Source of the DNA: Syntrophaceae bacterium
GTDB taxonomy: Bacteria; Desulfobacterota; Syntrophia; Syntrophales; Smithellaceae
Direction of reading: 5' to 3'
Assembly (NCBI GenBank): GCA_003139775.1
Contig: PLGI01000143.1
Coordinates: forward strand, 1 to 34,325
Length of the DNA: 34,325 nt
Positions within the stretch are counted from its first letter, which is position 1. Each line of letters opens with the position of its first letter. Made by a program: the position numbers and the translations under genes. The notes beneath the pieces are model-generated. The model was not told where the DNA came from. It ran no database searches and worked only from the letters and a program-made list of their open reading frames with translations. Below, one piece after another: positions 1 to 8,474 of the stretch.

Positions 1-362
1 TTGTCGACGGACATTGAAGCCAATAAAACTGGGTCAGGCGTTTTTTTTATATTACGACGTCCCAGTTGATTATATAATTCTTCATATTCAGATTTTAGCT
101 TTGTTATCGCTGCTTGACTCTGATGTATTAATTCAATTGAATCATCTTTCCCATTTTTTTCTTGCTTATCGAGTTCCGCCAAGATGGCATTACAAACACG
201 GGCACCTTTGCCAAAGGTTATTTTCATTTCCTCAATATATTTAGCAAGGACTGTCCGCTCATCAAATTCTTGTTTGCGTCGTGAAATAAAGAGACTTAGA
301 AGTGAAATCAGCAGTGCAATAATAGAAATCCACAAGCTAATTGGTTCACCGAAGATAGTCAT
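1..362 (-). CDS. Membrane-anchored small protein, truncated at the window edge
   Basis: I do not recognise this gene. The reading frame is open from an ATG at 362 to the left edge, giving 120 residues without a stop, so the C-terminus is missing. Residues about 8-27 form one strongly hydrophobic segment (ISLWISIIALLISLLSLF), followed by Arg-Arg-Lys, which suggests an N-terminal anchor with a cytoplasmic remainder. The rest is charged and probably helical, with coiled-coil character around residues 85-105. The start is supported by a GAGGT Shine-Dalgarno sequence just upstream. It lies 91 bp downstream of the TIR-like gene on the same strand, so the two may be co-transcribed. The plus-strand frames in this stretch look non-coding by comparison. 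Any function in defence is inferred from position only. Confidence 0.6.
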   Translation of the reverse strand, partial: MTIFGEPISLWISIIALLISLLSLFISRRKQEFDERTVLAKYIEEMKITFGKGARVCNAILAELDKQEKNGKDDSIELIHQSQAAITKLKSEYEELYNQLGRRNIKKTPDPVLLASMSVD

Positions 363-402
363 TTCTTTACCTCATAATAAATTCTAAATATGATAACATC
401 GT

Positions 403-440
403 GGTTGACGGGCGCGGCGTTAGACGCGTACCGTCCAACC
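403..440. repeat. GC-rich imperfect hairpin between TIR gene and membrane-protein gene
   Basis: GGTTG-ACGG pairs with CCGTCCAACC across one bulged base, and an inner CGCG pairs with CGCG around a GCGTTAGA loop. It stands out in an AT-rich spacer. No T-run follows on either strand, so it is not a classical terminator. It contains GTTAGAC and GTCCAAC, which match the integron attC core consensus (GTTRRRY and RYYYAAC), but in the wrong order for a complete attC. Confidence 0.55.
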
Positions 441-453
441 ATCTTGTTGGCAA

Positions 454-1239
454 TTAATCTTTTTCTGCTTCAAATTCTCTCCTCATGCTCGCGATAACAT
501 CACCATACACCTCTCGGATGTTGCCTTTTGAGAACCGAATCTGATTGATGCCAAGTATGTTTGAGAACTCCTTGACGCCTTCCTCCAAAAGGGCAATGGC
601 CCTGGTGAACCCGATATTTCCTTGGAAGAGGCCCAATTCGTGTATGACATTCTCTCGAGCATGAATCTCGCCGTCGGCATGCTCATCCTCACCCGTAAGG
701 ACGAGCAACGCAAATGAAGATTTGTTAAGCATATCTTCGAGGACTTCTTTGATGCTGAGACCTGCACGAGGTCCTATCTCGTAAGCAACTACTTCGAGAC
801 CATGCTGGTCATGAAGATGGTCTTTCAGATCTCGCCATTGAGGGGCTCGTCCGTGCCCGATGAAAACCTTGACGGGTTCTGTCTCGACGACCATTTTGCT
901 GGCGTCGAGGTGTCTCTCAAATACCCGAAAGACATCTTCTACGTCCCGCCTCGAGGAAAGACTGACAATAACGGATGTATTCGTGCCGTAACTTCCCTCG
1001 ACTATGATTCGGTTATCCTGAGAGATATGATCAAACCGGAATGTGTCAGATTTTGGATACTCGGCGAGAAACTCCTCACGGGTGTCAAAAGACCAAGACT
1101 CATTTCCTATGGACACTATCATTTCGTATGGTTTTCCAGCATCCGTATCTTGGTTCAGCTTTGCGAGGAACAGGTTGTATGCCTCCTCTACGACGTTTAC
1201 TGCAAAGAATGTATTATAGTAATACTTACGTTTCTTCAT
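454..1239 (-). CDS. TIR-like (CAP12/Pycsar-type) nucleotide-binding protein
   Basis: This 261-residue protein has two parts. The C-terminal half (about 123-258) matches my recollection of the bacterial TIR-like family often called predicted nucleotide-binding protein, PF10137 type. Visible hallmarks are VFIGHGRAPQWRDLKDHL, YEIGPRAG, SSFALLVLTGEDE, and ENVIHELGLFQG, whose Glu is the likely NADase residue. Members act as effectors in anti-phage systems such as Pycsar and CBASS, depleting NAD+. The N-terminal 120 residues (aromatic- and charge-rich) are unfamiliar and could be a sensor or adaptor. No cyclase or SAVED domain is encoded next to it inside the window. A membrane-anchored protein follows on the same strand. 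Its base composition appears more GC-rich than its flanks, consistent with transfer. The ATG is preceded by AGGGCG. Confidence 0.75.
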   Translation of the reverse strand: MKKRKYYYNTFFAVNVVEEAYNLFLAKLNQDTDAGKPYEMIVSIGNESWSFDTREEFLAEYPKSDTFRFDHISQDNRIIVEGSYGTNTSVIVSLSSRRDVEDVFRVFERHLDASKMVVETEPVKVFIGHGRAPQWRDLKDHLHDQHGLEVVAYEIGPRAGLSIKEVLEDMLNKSSFALLVLTGEDEHADGEIHARENVIHELGLFQGNIGFTRAIALLEEGVKEFSNILGINQIRFSKGNIREVYGDVIASMRREFEAEKD

Positions 1240-1393
1240 TGTTGCGCCCTATGTACTTGTTCTATTCAGTTTCCAACATTGCTTATATGGATCGGCATAA
1301 TATCCCGAAAACTGGGAACGCCATATTGATTTTATATTTGTTTCTTTGCAATTCCAACTTATTATTTTCGATTTTGAACAGTATACGATTTGT

Positions 1394-2590
1394 TTAGTCG
1401 AAATAACTTTTATCGCGGCGGTACCAGTAATTGGGAAGAATGCGGTACATAATTCTGGACAACACGTCTATATATTCTTTCGTTCTTTTATCATACTGAC
1501 AGGCTTGAATAATCATATCTTTGATGGCGTCTTTGTTGCCTGCTTCATTAAATATTTTGTAGGCGCAGGAAAAAAGCGGGCTGTACATGTTTTTCTTTTC
1601 TAAATATTTATAAACATTTCTGATCGTATTGGGGCCTTCGGGAGTTCCATCAATTTGCTCCAACACACGCAAGTTGGTTTCGATGGGATTACCGGCATAG
1701 AGCTCATAAAAATATTTTCCATAGCGGTAGTTTTTACTGGCCAGAGACGAAACAGTTACATACATGTCGCCAACGCCTGCCTGGCTGTGAAAAGCCTGAA
1801 AACTTCCGCCCAAAAGACGGGATAACGAACGAATTTCCACGCCGGAACGGGCAAATATAGTGCCGGGGATTGAATCGCCCAGTTCCAGCGAATCAGCCAT
1901 CCCCTTAATATTCGCCACAATATTTTTTAAAGCGCCGCAGGCTTCCACTCCGACAACGTCAAAGTTATAATATGAATTTATTTCATTGCGGTTAAATTTA
2001 AGTAAATCTTCCCTGATAATATTGGCAATGCGTCTTTTGCCGGCGACTGTTAAACAAACAGGATTGCCCAAAGCTATATCCATGTCAAAAAACGGCCCTC
2101 CAATACACCCCAACTGATATTTATGTTTTAAATTGTATAGATTGCTGTTGATTAGTTGTGAAGGTGTTATCAGCTCCTTGGAAATTTCATCGGAAATCAA
2201 ACCTTTTATCGGAGAAATAAGACATGTATCGCCGGCTTTTTTATCAATCATTGGTTTGAGATAATTGAGCAATTCCGGCAGACGGTTCATGGTTATGGCC
2301 AGAATAATAAAATCATTATTTTCGACGATGTGTTCCAAATCGTTTGTGGCGTATACTTTGGGCGACAGGCGGGGAACGCTTTCCATCCCACCCAATCGTT
2401 TAGCTAAATCTTCTGTTAAGTGGAGGGGGTTTAAATGATCTCTGTTGATCGCTTTGCAAACTTCTGAATCATGGTAATAAATAGCCACGCGTTTGTTATC
2501 ACGGCCAAATTTATAGGCAAAAGATGTGCCCAAACGTCCCGGACCAATAATGGCCACCCGCGTTGCATCTAAATTAGAGGTTATTATCAT
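1394..2590 (-). CDS. NAD(P)-dependent glycerol-3-phosphate dehydrogenase-like protein
   Basis: This 398-residue protein resembles GpsA, which reduces dihydroxyacetone phosphate to sn-glycerol-3-phosphate for phospholipid synthesis. An N-terminal Rossmann motif, IIGPGRLGTSFA (residues about 14-25), is followed by the family's SPIKGL stretch. The C-terminal domain shows GVEACGALKNIVANIKG, with the expected catalytic Lys, then ARSGVEIRSLSRLLGG and the GVGDMYVT motif. It is about 60 residues longer than typical GpsA, and several motifs are degenerate: the usual GAGSWG is GPGRLG and AGLGDL is AGVGDM. It may therefore be a paralogue with a different substrate. Gene order gives no partner. The upstream spacer carries a repeat, and no strong Shine-Dalgarno sequence precedes the ATG. 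Confidence 0.75.
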   Translation of the reverse strand: MIITSNLDATRVAIIGPGRLGTSFAYKFGRDNKRVAIYYHDSEVCKAINRDHLNPLHLTEDLAKRLGGMESVPRLSPKVYATNDLEHIVENNDFIILAITMNRLPELLNYLKPMIDKKAGDTCLISPIKGLISDEISKELITPSQLINSNLYNLKHKYQLGCIGGPFFDMDIALGNPVCLTVAGKRRIANIIREDLLKFNRNEINSYYNFDVVGVEACGALKNIVANIKGMADSLELGDSIPGTIFARSGVEIRSLSRLLGGSFQAFHSQAGVGDMYVTVSSLASKNYRYGKYFYELYAGNPIETNLRVLEQIDGTPEGPNTIRNVYKYLEKKNMYSPLFSCAYKIFNEAGNKDAIKDMIIQACQYDKRTKEYIDVLSRIMYRILPNYWYRRDKSYFD

Positions 2591-2700
2591 ATGTGTTCTT
2601 TACCATAGTTTTAGGCTATTATTATAGGAAATAATGTATCCGGCTGTCAAATTCTAATAGCTTTTTTCCGAAAATAAAATTAAACTACGTTTATTAATAA

Positions 2701-2840
2701 GTGGAACTCCCGCCGGCAGGAGCCGGGGGATTCCAAGTCGCGGGACTCAGTTCTTTTTATTGTTGAAACTCCAATTCCGAAAGCGTAGCGGAATTGGTAA
2801 GTTGAACAATCCCGCGCAGCGGAGGGTTTCATACCCGTGA
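2701..2840. repeat. Mosaic palindromic repeat, copy F
   Basis: This lies in the 416-bp spacer between the GpsA-like gene and the MORN gene, which are divergently transcribed. From 2762 it closely matches a second copy at 16259-16393. Shared modules are a hairpin CCAATTCCG-(aaagcgtag)-CGGAATTGG, then GGTAAGTTGAACAATCCCGC, then AGCGGAGGGTTT and ATACCCGTGA. The first part (2701-2750) is a G/C-rich imperfect palindrome framed by TGGAA and TTCCA. I see no gene in the spacer. Confidence 0.75.
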
Positions 2841-3006
2841 GTTACATTATCATAAATGATTGTTTAAAAAAAGCAATGCCTTAATCGCCTGAAAAAAGTT
2901 GTCCTTTTTAGGGGGCGCTTCAGAAACGATTGGTTATACTGACTATTGGCTTCAGATTTTAAATTAGTTAAAGAGAGTTAAAAACTTTAAACGAGATTAT
3001 ATTTTT

Positions 3007-3672
3007 ATGGCCAAAACAAATGCGGTTCCCGAGGAAAACAAATTGCTTTTCTCCGATGGAACTATAAAAGAAAAAAAATTCCTCCAGGACGGTAAATTAG
3101 AAGGTGAATATACCTCCTACTACAATAATGGCCAAATAATGGCGCATCTGTTTTTTTTCCACGGCAAAAAAAATGGCGCGGCGGTGGCTTATTATAACGA
3201 CGGCCATGTAAGGGAAAAGGTAAATTTTATTAATGGCCGGATGGATGGCGAATATATTTCTTATTATGAAAACGGGCATATCAGAGAACATGAAAATTAC
3301 AAAAATGGTAAGCTCGACGGCAAATATCAAATTTATTATAAAACCGGACAATTAAAAGAAGAAGAAAATTTTAAAAACGGCAAATTTGACGGCGAGTATA
3401 TTTGTTACTATAAAAGCGGGCAAATCAAGGAGAGGGGGTGTTTTAAAAACGATAAACGGGAAGGCGAATATCTTGCGTATTTCAAAAGCGGGAAGATAAA
3501 AGAAAAAGCCACTTATAAAAATGGAAATTGTGTAGGCAAATTTCTTGTTTTCAATGAAGATGGTTCCCATTCCCCGGAAGCAAATACTGACGATGACGGC
3601 GTTCTGGATAATTGGGAAGAAAAAGATATTGCTAATTTGCTTCAGGACTTAAAACACTTCGAAAAAAAATAA
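3007..3672 (+). CDS. MORN-repeat (YwqK-like) protein
   Basis: The 221-residue protein is almost entirely tandem repeats of 24 residues, of the type KNGKLDGKYQIYYKTGQLKE. About six to seven units span residues 18-185, and an acidic tail follows (DDDGVLDNWEEKD). This is the MORN_2 / toxin-antitoxin YwqK-like fold, usually a protein- or membrane-binding beta meander. There is no signal peptide or membrane segment, so a cytoplasmic scaffold is likely. It sits 36 bp upstream of a tandem Usp gene on the same strand and may be co-transcribed with it. The 72-bp DNA periodicity makes the gene prone to expansion or contraction. The Shine-Dalgarno sequence is weak. Its function is unknown. Confidence 0.85.
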   Translation: MAKTNAVPEENKLLFSDGTIKEKKFLQDGKLEGEYTSYYNNGQIMAHLFFFHGKKNGAAVAYYNDGHVREKVNFINGRMDGEYISYYENGHIREHENYKNGKLDGKYQIYYKTGQLKEEENFKNGKFDGEYICYYKSGQIKERGCFKNDKREGEYLAYFKSGKIKEKATYKNGNCVGKFLVFNEDGSHSPEANTDDDGVLDNWEEKDIANLLQDLKHFEKK

Positions 3673-3708
3673 AAGTAATCATGTCTCTAATTTTAGAGGG
3701 AAATCAGC

Positions 3709-4560
3709 ATGATAAATAAAATACTCATTCCTACTGATGGTTCCGCTAATAGTCTCACCGCTTTAGAATACGGAATTTATATCGCCCATAAACTAGGCGC
3801 TGCCTTAATCGGCCTTTATGTTCTGGATGTGAATTTGATTCAGGGGCCGATGCTTACCGACATTTCCGGCTCAGTCGGAATGCCGCCTTACGACGGTTTT
3901 TTTGACGTCATTGAAACAGCTCTTAACGAAAAGGCAGATTGTATCTTGAAAGAATTTCAAGAGCGCTGCCAGAAATCCGGCATTAATGTCGAAGTAAAAA
4001 AAACGATCGGTAAAATCAGCTCAATAATCATCGAAGAAGCCCATGGCGCTGATTTAATTTTGATGGCGAAAAAGGGTGAACACTTTCACTTAAAGGAAGG
4101 CGGGCTTCTTGGTTCTGTTGCTGAAGCTGTTGTCCGTGATTCGGGGAAACCGGTGCTGGTCACTCCCGAAACTTTTCTGGAAATAGAAAGCATGGGGCTT
4201 GCTTACGACGGCAGTGATTCAGCATCCAAAGCTTTAAAGCTTTCTTTGGAATTATCGGACCAAGCTGTCTGGCCGCTGACAGTTGTCATCATCACATCAG
4301 ATGCGGAGAAAGCCGATACTTTATCCACACAGATAGAAGAGATGCACCAAAAAGAATCAATTGCCCCGACAGCTGATTGCGAAATAATAATCCTGTCTGG
4401 AAAAGAACCCGATGAGATTATCAAGTTCATCCGTGAAGGCGCTGTGGAATTAATGGTCATGGGAGCCTATGGGCACAATCGTCTGCGCGAATTACTCTTA
4501 GGCAGCACTACATCTCACGTTATTCGCAAAAGCCCGATTCCTGTTTTGCTGACACGCTGA
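3709..4560 (+). CDS. Universal stress protein, two tandem Usp domains
   Basis: This 283-residue protein contains two UspA domains. Domain 1 (about 1-150) begins INKILIPTDGSANS and includes ADLILMAKKGEH and LLGSVAEAVVRDSGKPVLV. Domain 2 (about 158-283) begins MGLAYDGSDSASKAL and ends with the ATP-binding G-2x-G-9x-G-S/T signature in GAYGHNRLRELLLGSTTSHV. Domain 2 is therefore predicted to bind ATP, while domain 1 has a modified loop. Usp proteins are cytoplasmic stress or energy-status factors with no single reaction. A GAGGG Shine-Dalgarno sequence precedes the ATG. It follows the MORN gene closely. Confidence 0.9.
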   Translation: MINKILIPTDGSANSLTALEYGIYIAHKLGAALIGLYVLDVNLIQGPMLTDISGSVGMPPYDGFFDVIETALNEKADCILKEFQERCQKSGINVEVKKTIGKISSIIIEEAHGADLILMAKKGEHFHLKEGGLLGSVAEAVVRDSGKPVLVTPETFLEIESMGLAYDGSDSASKALKLSLELSDQAVWPLTVVIITSDAEKADTLSTQIEEMHQKESIAPTADCEIIILSGKEPDEIIKFIREGAVELMVMGAYGHNRLRELLLGSTTSHVIRKSPIPVLLTR

Positions 4561-4627
4561 AAGATTATCCTTCTCAGAACCTCACCATGATATTTTGTTA
4601 TATTTTTATATTGCGGGTTGTTTTTTA

Positions 4628-4656
4628 TTGACACATCATGATGTTCTTCTTATACT
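4628..4656 (+). promoter_or_regulatory. Sigma70-type promoter for the UDP-sugar dehydrogenase gene
   Basis: A perfect -35 TTGACA (4628-4633) and a -10 TATACT (4651-4656) are separated by 17 bp. Transcription would start near 4663, so the coding start must lie downstream, which agrees with the ATG at 4710. Confidence 0.75.
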
Positions 4657-4709
4657 GCATTCCGCCAAAAACAAGGTCTTGTACTAAAAATAAATCGATG
4701 GAGGTCATC

Positions 4710-6344
4710 ATGAATCAGCCCATTTCAATCAGTCCTGATGGAGTTAAATACCCGTTACCCAAGGAAGAAGATTACAAAAAGGAAATGGCTCGCATAGAGA
4801 AACTGGTGGCCCATGCCCGAAAAAAGAGACAGGAGATTGTTGTCGTCATGGGAGTAGGCTTTGTGGGCTCTGTTATGGCGGCCATCATTGCCGACACAAC
4901 GGATAAGTCCGGCAAGTCTGGCAAGTTTGTGATCGGAATGCAGCGGCCGAGCAAAAGAAGTTACTGGAAGATACACAAACTTAACGATGGCGTCTCGCCG
5001 GTCAAGGCGGAGGATCCTGAAGTGAACCCCATGATCAGGCGTTGCGTTTTAGAGAAGAAGACCCTCGTGGCGACTTTCGTTTACGATGTTTTGAAGCTTG
5101 CCGACGTAGTGGTTGTAGACATCCAACTAGATTACGCCAAGAACGAGCTGGGTAATGTGAGAAACGGTCATGTAGAGATGACTGCCCTGGAAGAATCCTT
5201 TGATATTATCGCCCATCGCATTCCTGCTCACTGCCTTGTCCTCATCGAAACAACCGTAGCGCCGGGAACCACAGAGCAGGTAGCCTTGCCGGCCATGAGA
5301 AAGGTCTTCCGTCAAAGAGGCATCAAGAGCGATCCGCTGATTGCCCATAGCTATGAGCGCGTCATGCCGGGAAGAGATTACGTAGCATCCATTCGCGATT
5401 TCTGGCGCGTCTGCTCCGGTGTTAACGAAAAAGCCAAGCATAGAGTTGTCAAGTTTCTCAATGAAGTGCTCAATACCAAGAAGTTTCCCCTGACGGTGCT
5501 TGACCGGCCCATTGAATCAGAGACTGCCAAGGTTGTTGAAAACAGTTACCGGGCTACCATTCTTGCCTTTCTTGATGAGTGGAGCCTCTTTGCCGAGAGA
5601 AACGGTGTAGATATCATCAAGGTGATCAAGGCGATAAAAGTGCGACCGACACACTCAAATATGATTTTTCCCGGACCTGGTATAGGGGGTTACTGTCTTC
5701 CAAAAGACGGTGGCCTCGGCGTATGGGCAAACCGTCACATCCTTGGTTTTGAAGACGACACTTTCCGGATGACCCCACTCGCCATTGACATTAATGATAC
5801 ACGATCGCTGCACGCCGCCCAACTCGTCAGAGACGCCTTGCGCAATATGAGCGTGCCCATCGCTAGCGCGGAAGTTCTCATCCTGGGAGCCTCTTATAGA
5901 GAAGATGTAGGCGACACCCGATATAGCGGCTCTGAAATTCTTATCAGAAGACTCACCGAAATGGGTGCCGAGATCAGCGTGCATGACCCCTATGTCGATC
6001 AATGGCTTGAGTTCGAAAATCAGGAAGAGCATTCTACTAACAACAAATCCATCTTCTTCCGCAACCAGAAAAAGTTGAGAGACTTACGGGTTCAAAAGGA
6101 TCTGATCAAATCCTTGAAGAATATCGACGCCCTTGTTCTTGCTGTCCGGCATGAAGCATATCTCAATATGGATCCCTCAAAGGTAATAAAGGCCGCAGGC
6201 CACCCTATTGCCATCATAGATTGCTTTGGCATCCTCGATGACGACCGTATCCGACGCTACCTGGAAAGAGGCTGCGAAGTTAAAGGTCTTGGCAGAGGGC
6301 ATATTAAGCGGCTAAAAGACGAAGTGATCAAAAAGAAAACCTGA
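4710..6344 (+). CDS. UDP-glucose/UDP-ManNAc dehydrogenase family protein, atypical
   Basis: This is a 544-residue member of the nucleotide-sugar dehydrogenase family (Ugd/WecC/VipA), whose members oxidise UDP-hexoses to uronates for surface polysaccharide. Visible features are the Rossmann motif VVVMGVGFVGS near residue 46, ETTVAPGTTEQV in the NAD domain, ESETAKVVENSYRA in the central helix, and the catalytic-cysteine motif GPGIGGYCLPKD. The C-terminal domain includes ILGASYREDVGDTRYS. It is about 100 residues longer than usual, with an N-terminal extension of about 40 residues and a longer C-terminal domain. The acidic residue that normally ends beta-2 and binds NAD ribose is replaced by GMQRPSKRS. 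The start at 4710 is chosen because GGAGG lies at 4700-4704 and a promoter occupies the region upstream. The substrate is not identifiable from sequence. Confidence 0.85.
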   Translation: MNQPISISPDGVKYPLPKEEDYKKEMARIEKLVAHARKKRQEIVVVMGVGFVGSVMAAIIADTTDKSGKSGKFVIGMQRPSKRSYWKIHKLNDGVSPVKAEDPEVNPMIRRCVLEKKTLVATFVYDVLKLADVVVVDIQLDYAKNELGNVRNGHVEMTALEESFDIIAHRIPAHCLVLIETTVAPGTTEQVALPAMRKVFRQRGIKSDPLIAHSYERVMPGRDYVASIRDFWRVCSGVNEKAKHRVVKFLNEVLNTKKFPLTVLDRPIESETAKVVENSYRATILAFLDEWSLFAERNGVDIIKVIKAIKVRPTHSNMIFPGPGIGGYCLPKDGGLGVWANRHILGFEDDTFRMTPLAIDINDTRSLHAAQLVRDALRNMSVPIASAEVLILGASYREDVGDTRYSGSEILIRRLTEMGAEISVHDPYVDQWLEFENQEEHSTNNKSIFFRNQKKLRDLRVQKDLIKSLKNIDALVLAVRHEAYLNMDPSKVIKAAGHPIAIIDCFGILDDDRIRRYLERGCEVKGLGRGHIKRLKDEVIKKKT

Positions 6345-6398
6345 GAGACGATGTCAAAGACGTTTATTGTTTGAAATAATCAGCGGCTGGGGAGGTTA

Positions 6399-7160
6399 TC
6401 AAAGCTTATGATCAACCATTTTTTTCAGTGTGTCCAGCAAATCGTATCTGGTTAAATCGTATTGAATCGGGGTAATCGTGATATAACCCGAAGCCAAAGC
6501 GCCGACATCAGTATCTTTCTGTTCAGGGGCAGATGGGAATTCACCGGAAAACCAGTAATAAATATTTTCTCTCGGATCCATGCGCTTTTCAAAAGTTTCG
6601 ACAATATTTCCCTTTGCTTGCCGGACAACAACCACGCCTTTAATTTCTTCCTGGGGAAGGCAGGGAATGTTAACATTAATTGCACTGCCTTTAAGCTCCG
6701 GACTGCGCAATATTAATCGGGTCATCTTGCGGGCAAATTTTGCGGCATAGGTAAAATCTGCTTCTTTATGAGTATTGAGAGAAACCGCTAAAGCGGGAAC
6801 GCCCATGATTGCCGCTTCGGTTGCGGCGGACACAGTTCCCGAATAAAGAACATTAATGCCGGCATTGCCTCCCCTGTTGATTCCCGAGACAACCATATCC
6901 ACCGGCTTATCCGATAATTCTTTAATCCCTAATTTGACGCAGTCCGCCGGCGTGCCGTATACCGCGTATCCTAAAAAGTTAGCGTTCTTAGTGGCGCGGC
7001 GCACCATCAGGGGACGAAAGATCGTAATAGCGTGTCCTACCGCGCTTTGTTCAATTTCCGGCGCGACAATCAAGCAATCCGCTTCCTGGGAAAGCTCCTC
7101 ATAGAGAGCGCTTAAGCCTTTGGCATAAATTCCATCATCGTTGGTAAGTAAAAATCTCAT
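6399..7160 (-). CDS. surE: 5'/3'-nucleotidase SurE
   Basis: This 253-residue protein matches SurE throughout. The N-terminal metal-binding motif is LLTNDDGIYAKG, and the conserved APEIEQSAVGHAIT, YGTPADCVKLG, VSGINRGGNAG and YSGTVSAATEA motifs follow. Asp8, Asp9 and the Ser/Asn of the later motifs form the metal site in the family. SurE dephosphorylates nucleoside 5'- and 3'-monophosphates and polyphosphate. It is last in a minus-strand run after the PLD-like and binding-protein genes, with a 33-bp gap, and converges with the UDP-sugar dehydrogenase gene. AAGGAAAA precedes the ATG. Confidence 0.95.
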   Translation of the reverse strand: MRFLLTNDDGIYAKGLSALYEELSQEADCLIVAPEIEQSAVGHAITIFRPLMVRRATKNANFLGYAVYGTPADCVKLGIKELSDKPVDMVVSGINRGGNAGINVLYSGTVSAATEAAIMGVPALAVSLNTHKEADFTYAAKFARKMTRLILRSPELKGSAINVNIPCLPQEEIKGVVVVRQAKGNIVETFEKRMDPRENIYYWFSGEFPSAPEQKDTDVGALASGYITITPIQYDLTRYDLLDTLKKMVDHKL

Positions 7161-7193
7161 AAAACTTTTTCCTTTTCGCCTTTTTGCCTGAAT

Positions 7194-8474
7194 CTATTGT
7201 ACCTGCTCAAATTTTCCGTCTTTAACTCTCAATATAAAAGGAATTTTTTGAGCAACTCTATCTGAATCAAAATAAATACTGCCCGTTGCGCCATCGTAAT
7301 TATTCATTTTCTTCAGGGCGGCGGCAAATTGCCCGCGTGTTTTAATTTCTATGTTATCCAAAACACCAATGATCATTCCGGCTGTATCATAAGCCAGCGC
7401 TTCAATATTTTCCGGCTCACGGCTATACTTTGTGTAATAAACATCAACAAAGTTGCTCGTTTCCGGAAAGAAACTATTTGGAAAAAAACTATCAACGAAG
7501 ATGGCTTCCTCCAGATCTTCCGTGCCATTTTTCAACAAATCCGGCGAGTGCCATAAACTTGTACCCAAAAGTTGAAAGCCTTTCACATCATAAAAAGCAA
7601 GTTGCGATGTAATCATTTTTACCCGCGAAGAGGAATCAGGAATAAACAAAGCTTCGAAATCAACGGATATTGTGGTTTTATTTTCCGCTTGATCATCACG
7701 TTTTTTTTGAGGAGCATTAATAATAATGCCGGTTAATTTATTAATTTCTTCTTTAAAATCTGTTTGATTTTTGCTGTAGGAAATTGTTTTCTCCACTTTG
7801 CCGCCTATGCGTATTACTTCCTCACGAAAAATTTTCACCATTTCCTCGCCATAATCATCTTTAGGATATAAGACGGAAAATATCGCGCAATTCAAATCAT
7901 ACAGTGCATATTTTACTAAAGCTCTGATTTGCTGTGTGGGGGTCAAGAAATTCTGGAAGACATATTCGCCGATAGAAGTTACCCCTTCTTTGGGTGTTAT
8001 TAAAATTAAAGGCACTTTCCATTTGTCTGCTTCGCGGGCCGCATCCATGGCTTCCGCGGTTCCGGTAACGGCAACAATCGCCATAACATTTTCAGCATTG
8101 GCCAAATGTGCTATGGCCGCTTTTGTTCCTTCCGGCAATCCGCGGGAATCTTCAACAATAACTTTCCATAAACCTTTATTTTTTTCATCAAATGTCCCCG
8201 TAGCCAACAAGATTGCATCCCGCGCTTTATTTCCCAAATCAGCATACTGTCCGGATAGGGGAAGCACACATCCTAAGGTATTGCGATTGAGCTTGGCAGA
8301 AGGAGGTATAATTGCCGGAAGTCCGGCCTCCGGCGGTTTTACCGGCAATGATTTTACTTCCACGGGTGGAATCGGAACAGGCTTTTCATCAGCAATTGCC
8401 ATTTTTGAAAAGCAGAGGGAAAAAATGACCAGCAACAAAATAAATATTTTGTCAAATATCCGGTAAAAGTTCAT
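7194..8474 (-). CDS. Exported periplasmic-binding (LivJ/LppC-like) protein
   Basis: This is a 426-residue protein with a signal peptide (KIFILLLVIFSLCFSKMAIA, cleavage near residue 28), a Pro-rich linker (28-60) and a type I periplasmic-binding fold. LGCVLPLSGQYADLGNKA and the later AYDTAGMIIGVLDN and YDGATGSIYFDSDG-like stretch (here YFDSDR) are typical of branched-chain amino-acid binding proteins and of LppC/LpoA penicillin-binding-protein activators. No ABC permease or ATPase is nearby, so an envelope role (LpoA-like) is at least as likely as transport. It overlaps the PLD-like gene by 4 bp (ATGA), and AAGGAGG precedes its start. It is co-directional with surE. Confidence 0.8.
   Translation of the reverse strand: MNFYRIFDKIFILLLVIFSLCFSKMAIADEKPVPIPPVEVKSLPVKPPEAGLPAIIPPSAKLNRNTLGCVLPLSGQYADLGNKARDAILLATGTFDEKNKGLWKVIVEDSRGLPEGTKAAIAHLANAENVMAIVAVTGTAEAMDAAREADKWKVPLILITPKEGVTSIGEYVFQNFLTPTQQIRALVKYALYDLNCAIFSVLYPKDDYGEEMVKIFREEVIRIGGKVEKTISYSKNQTDFKEEINKLTGIIINAPQKKRDDQAENKTTISVDFEALFIPDSSSRVKMITSQLAFYDVKGFQLLGTSLWHSPDLLKNGTEDLEEAIFVDSFFPNSFFPETSNFVDVYYTKYSREPENIEALAYDTAGMIIGVLDNIEIKTRGQFAAALKKMNNYDGATGSIYFDSDRVAQKIPFILRVKDGKFEQVQ

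Noticed and set aside
184-387. Plus-strand frames in the first 390 bases
   Set aside because: The minus strand has a longer open frame with a Shine-Dalgarno sequence, a clean membrane anchor and helical composition; the plus frames overlap it and look random.
403-440. A complete integron attC site
   Set aside because: The two core-like motifs are in the wrong order and too close together; no second pair was found at attC distance, and no integrase is visible.
5127-5441. Antisense open frames inside the UDP-sugar dehydrogenase, dnaK, fdhA and mutase genes
   Set aside because: They are mirror frames of well-recognised genes and show no family motifs or ribosome binding sites.
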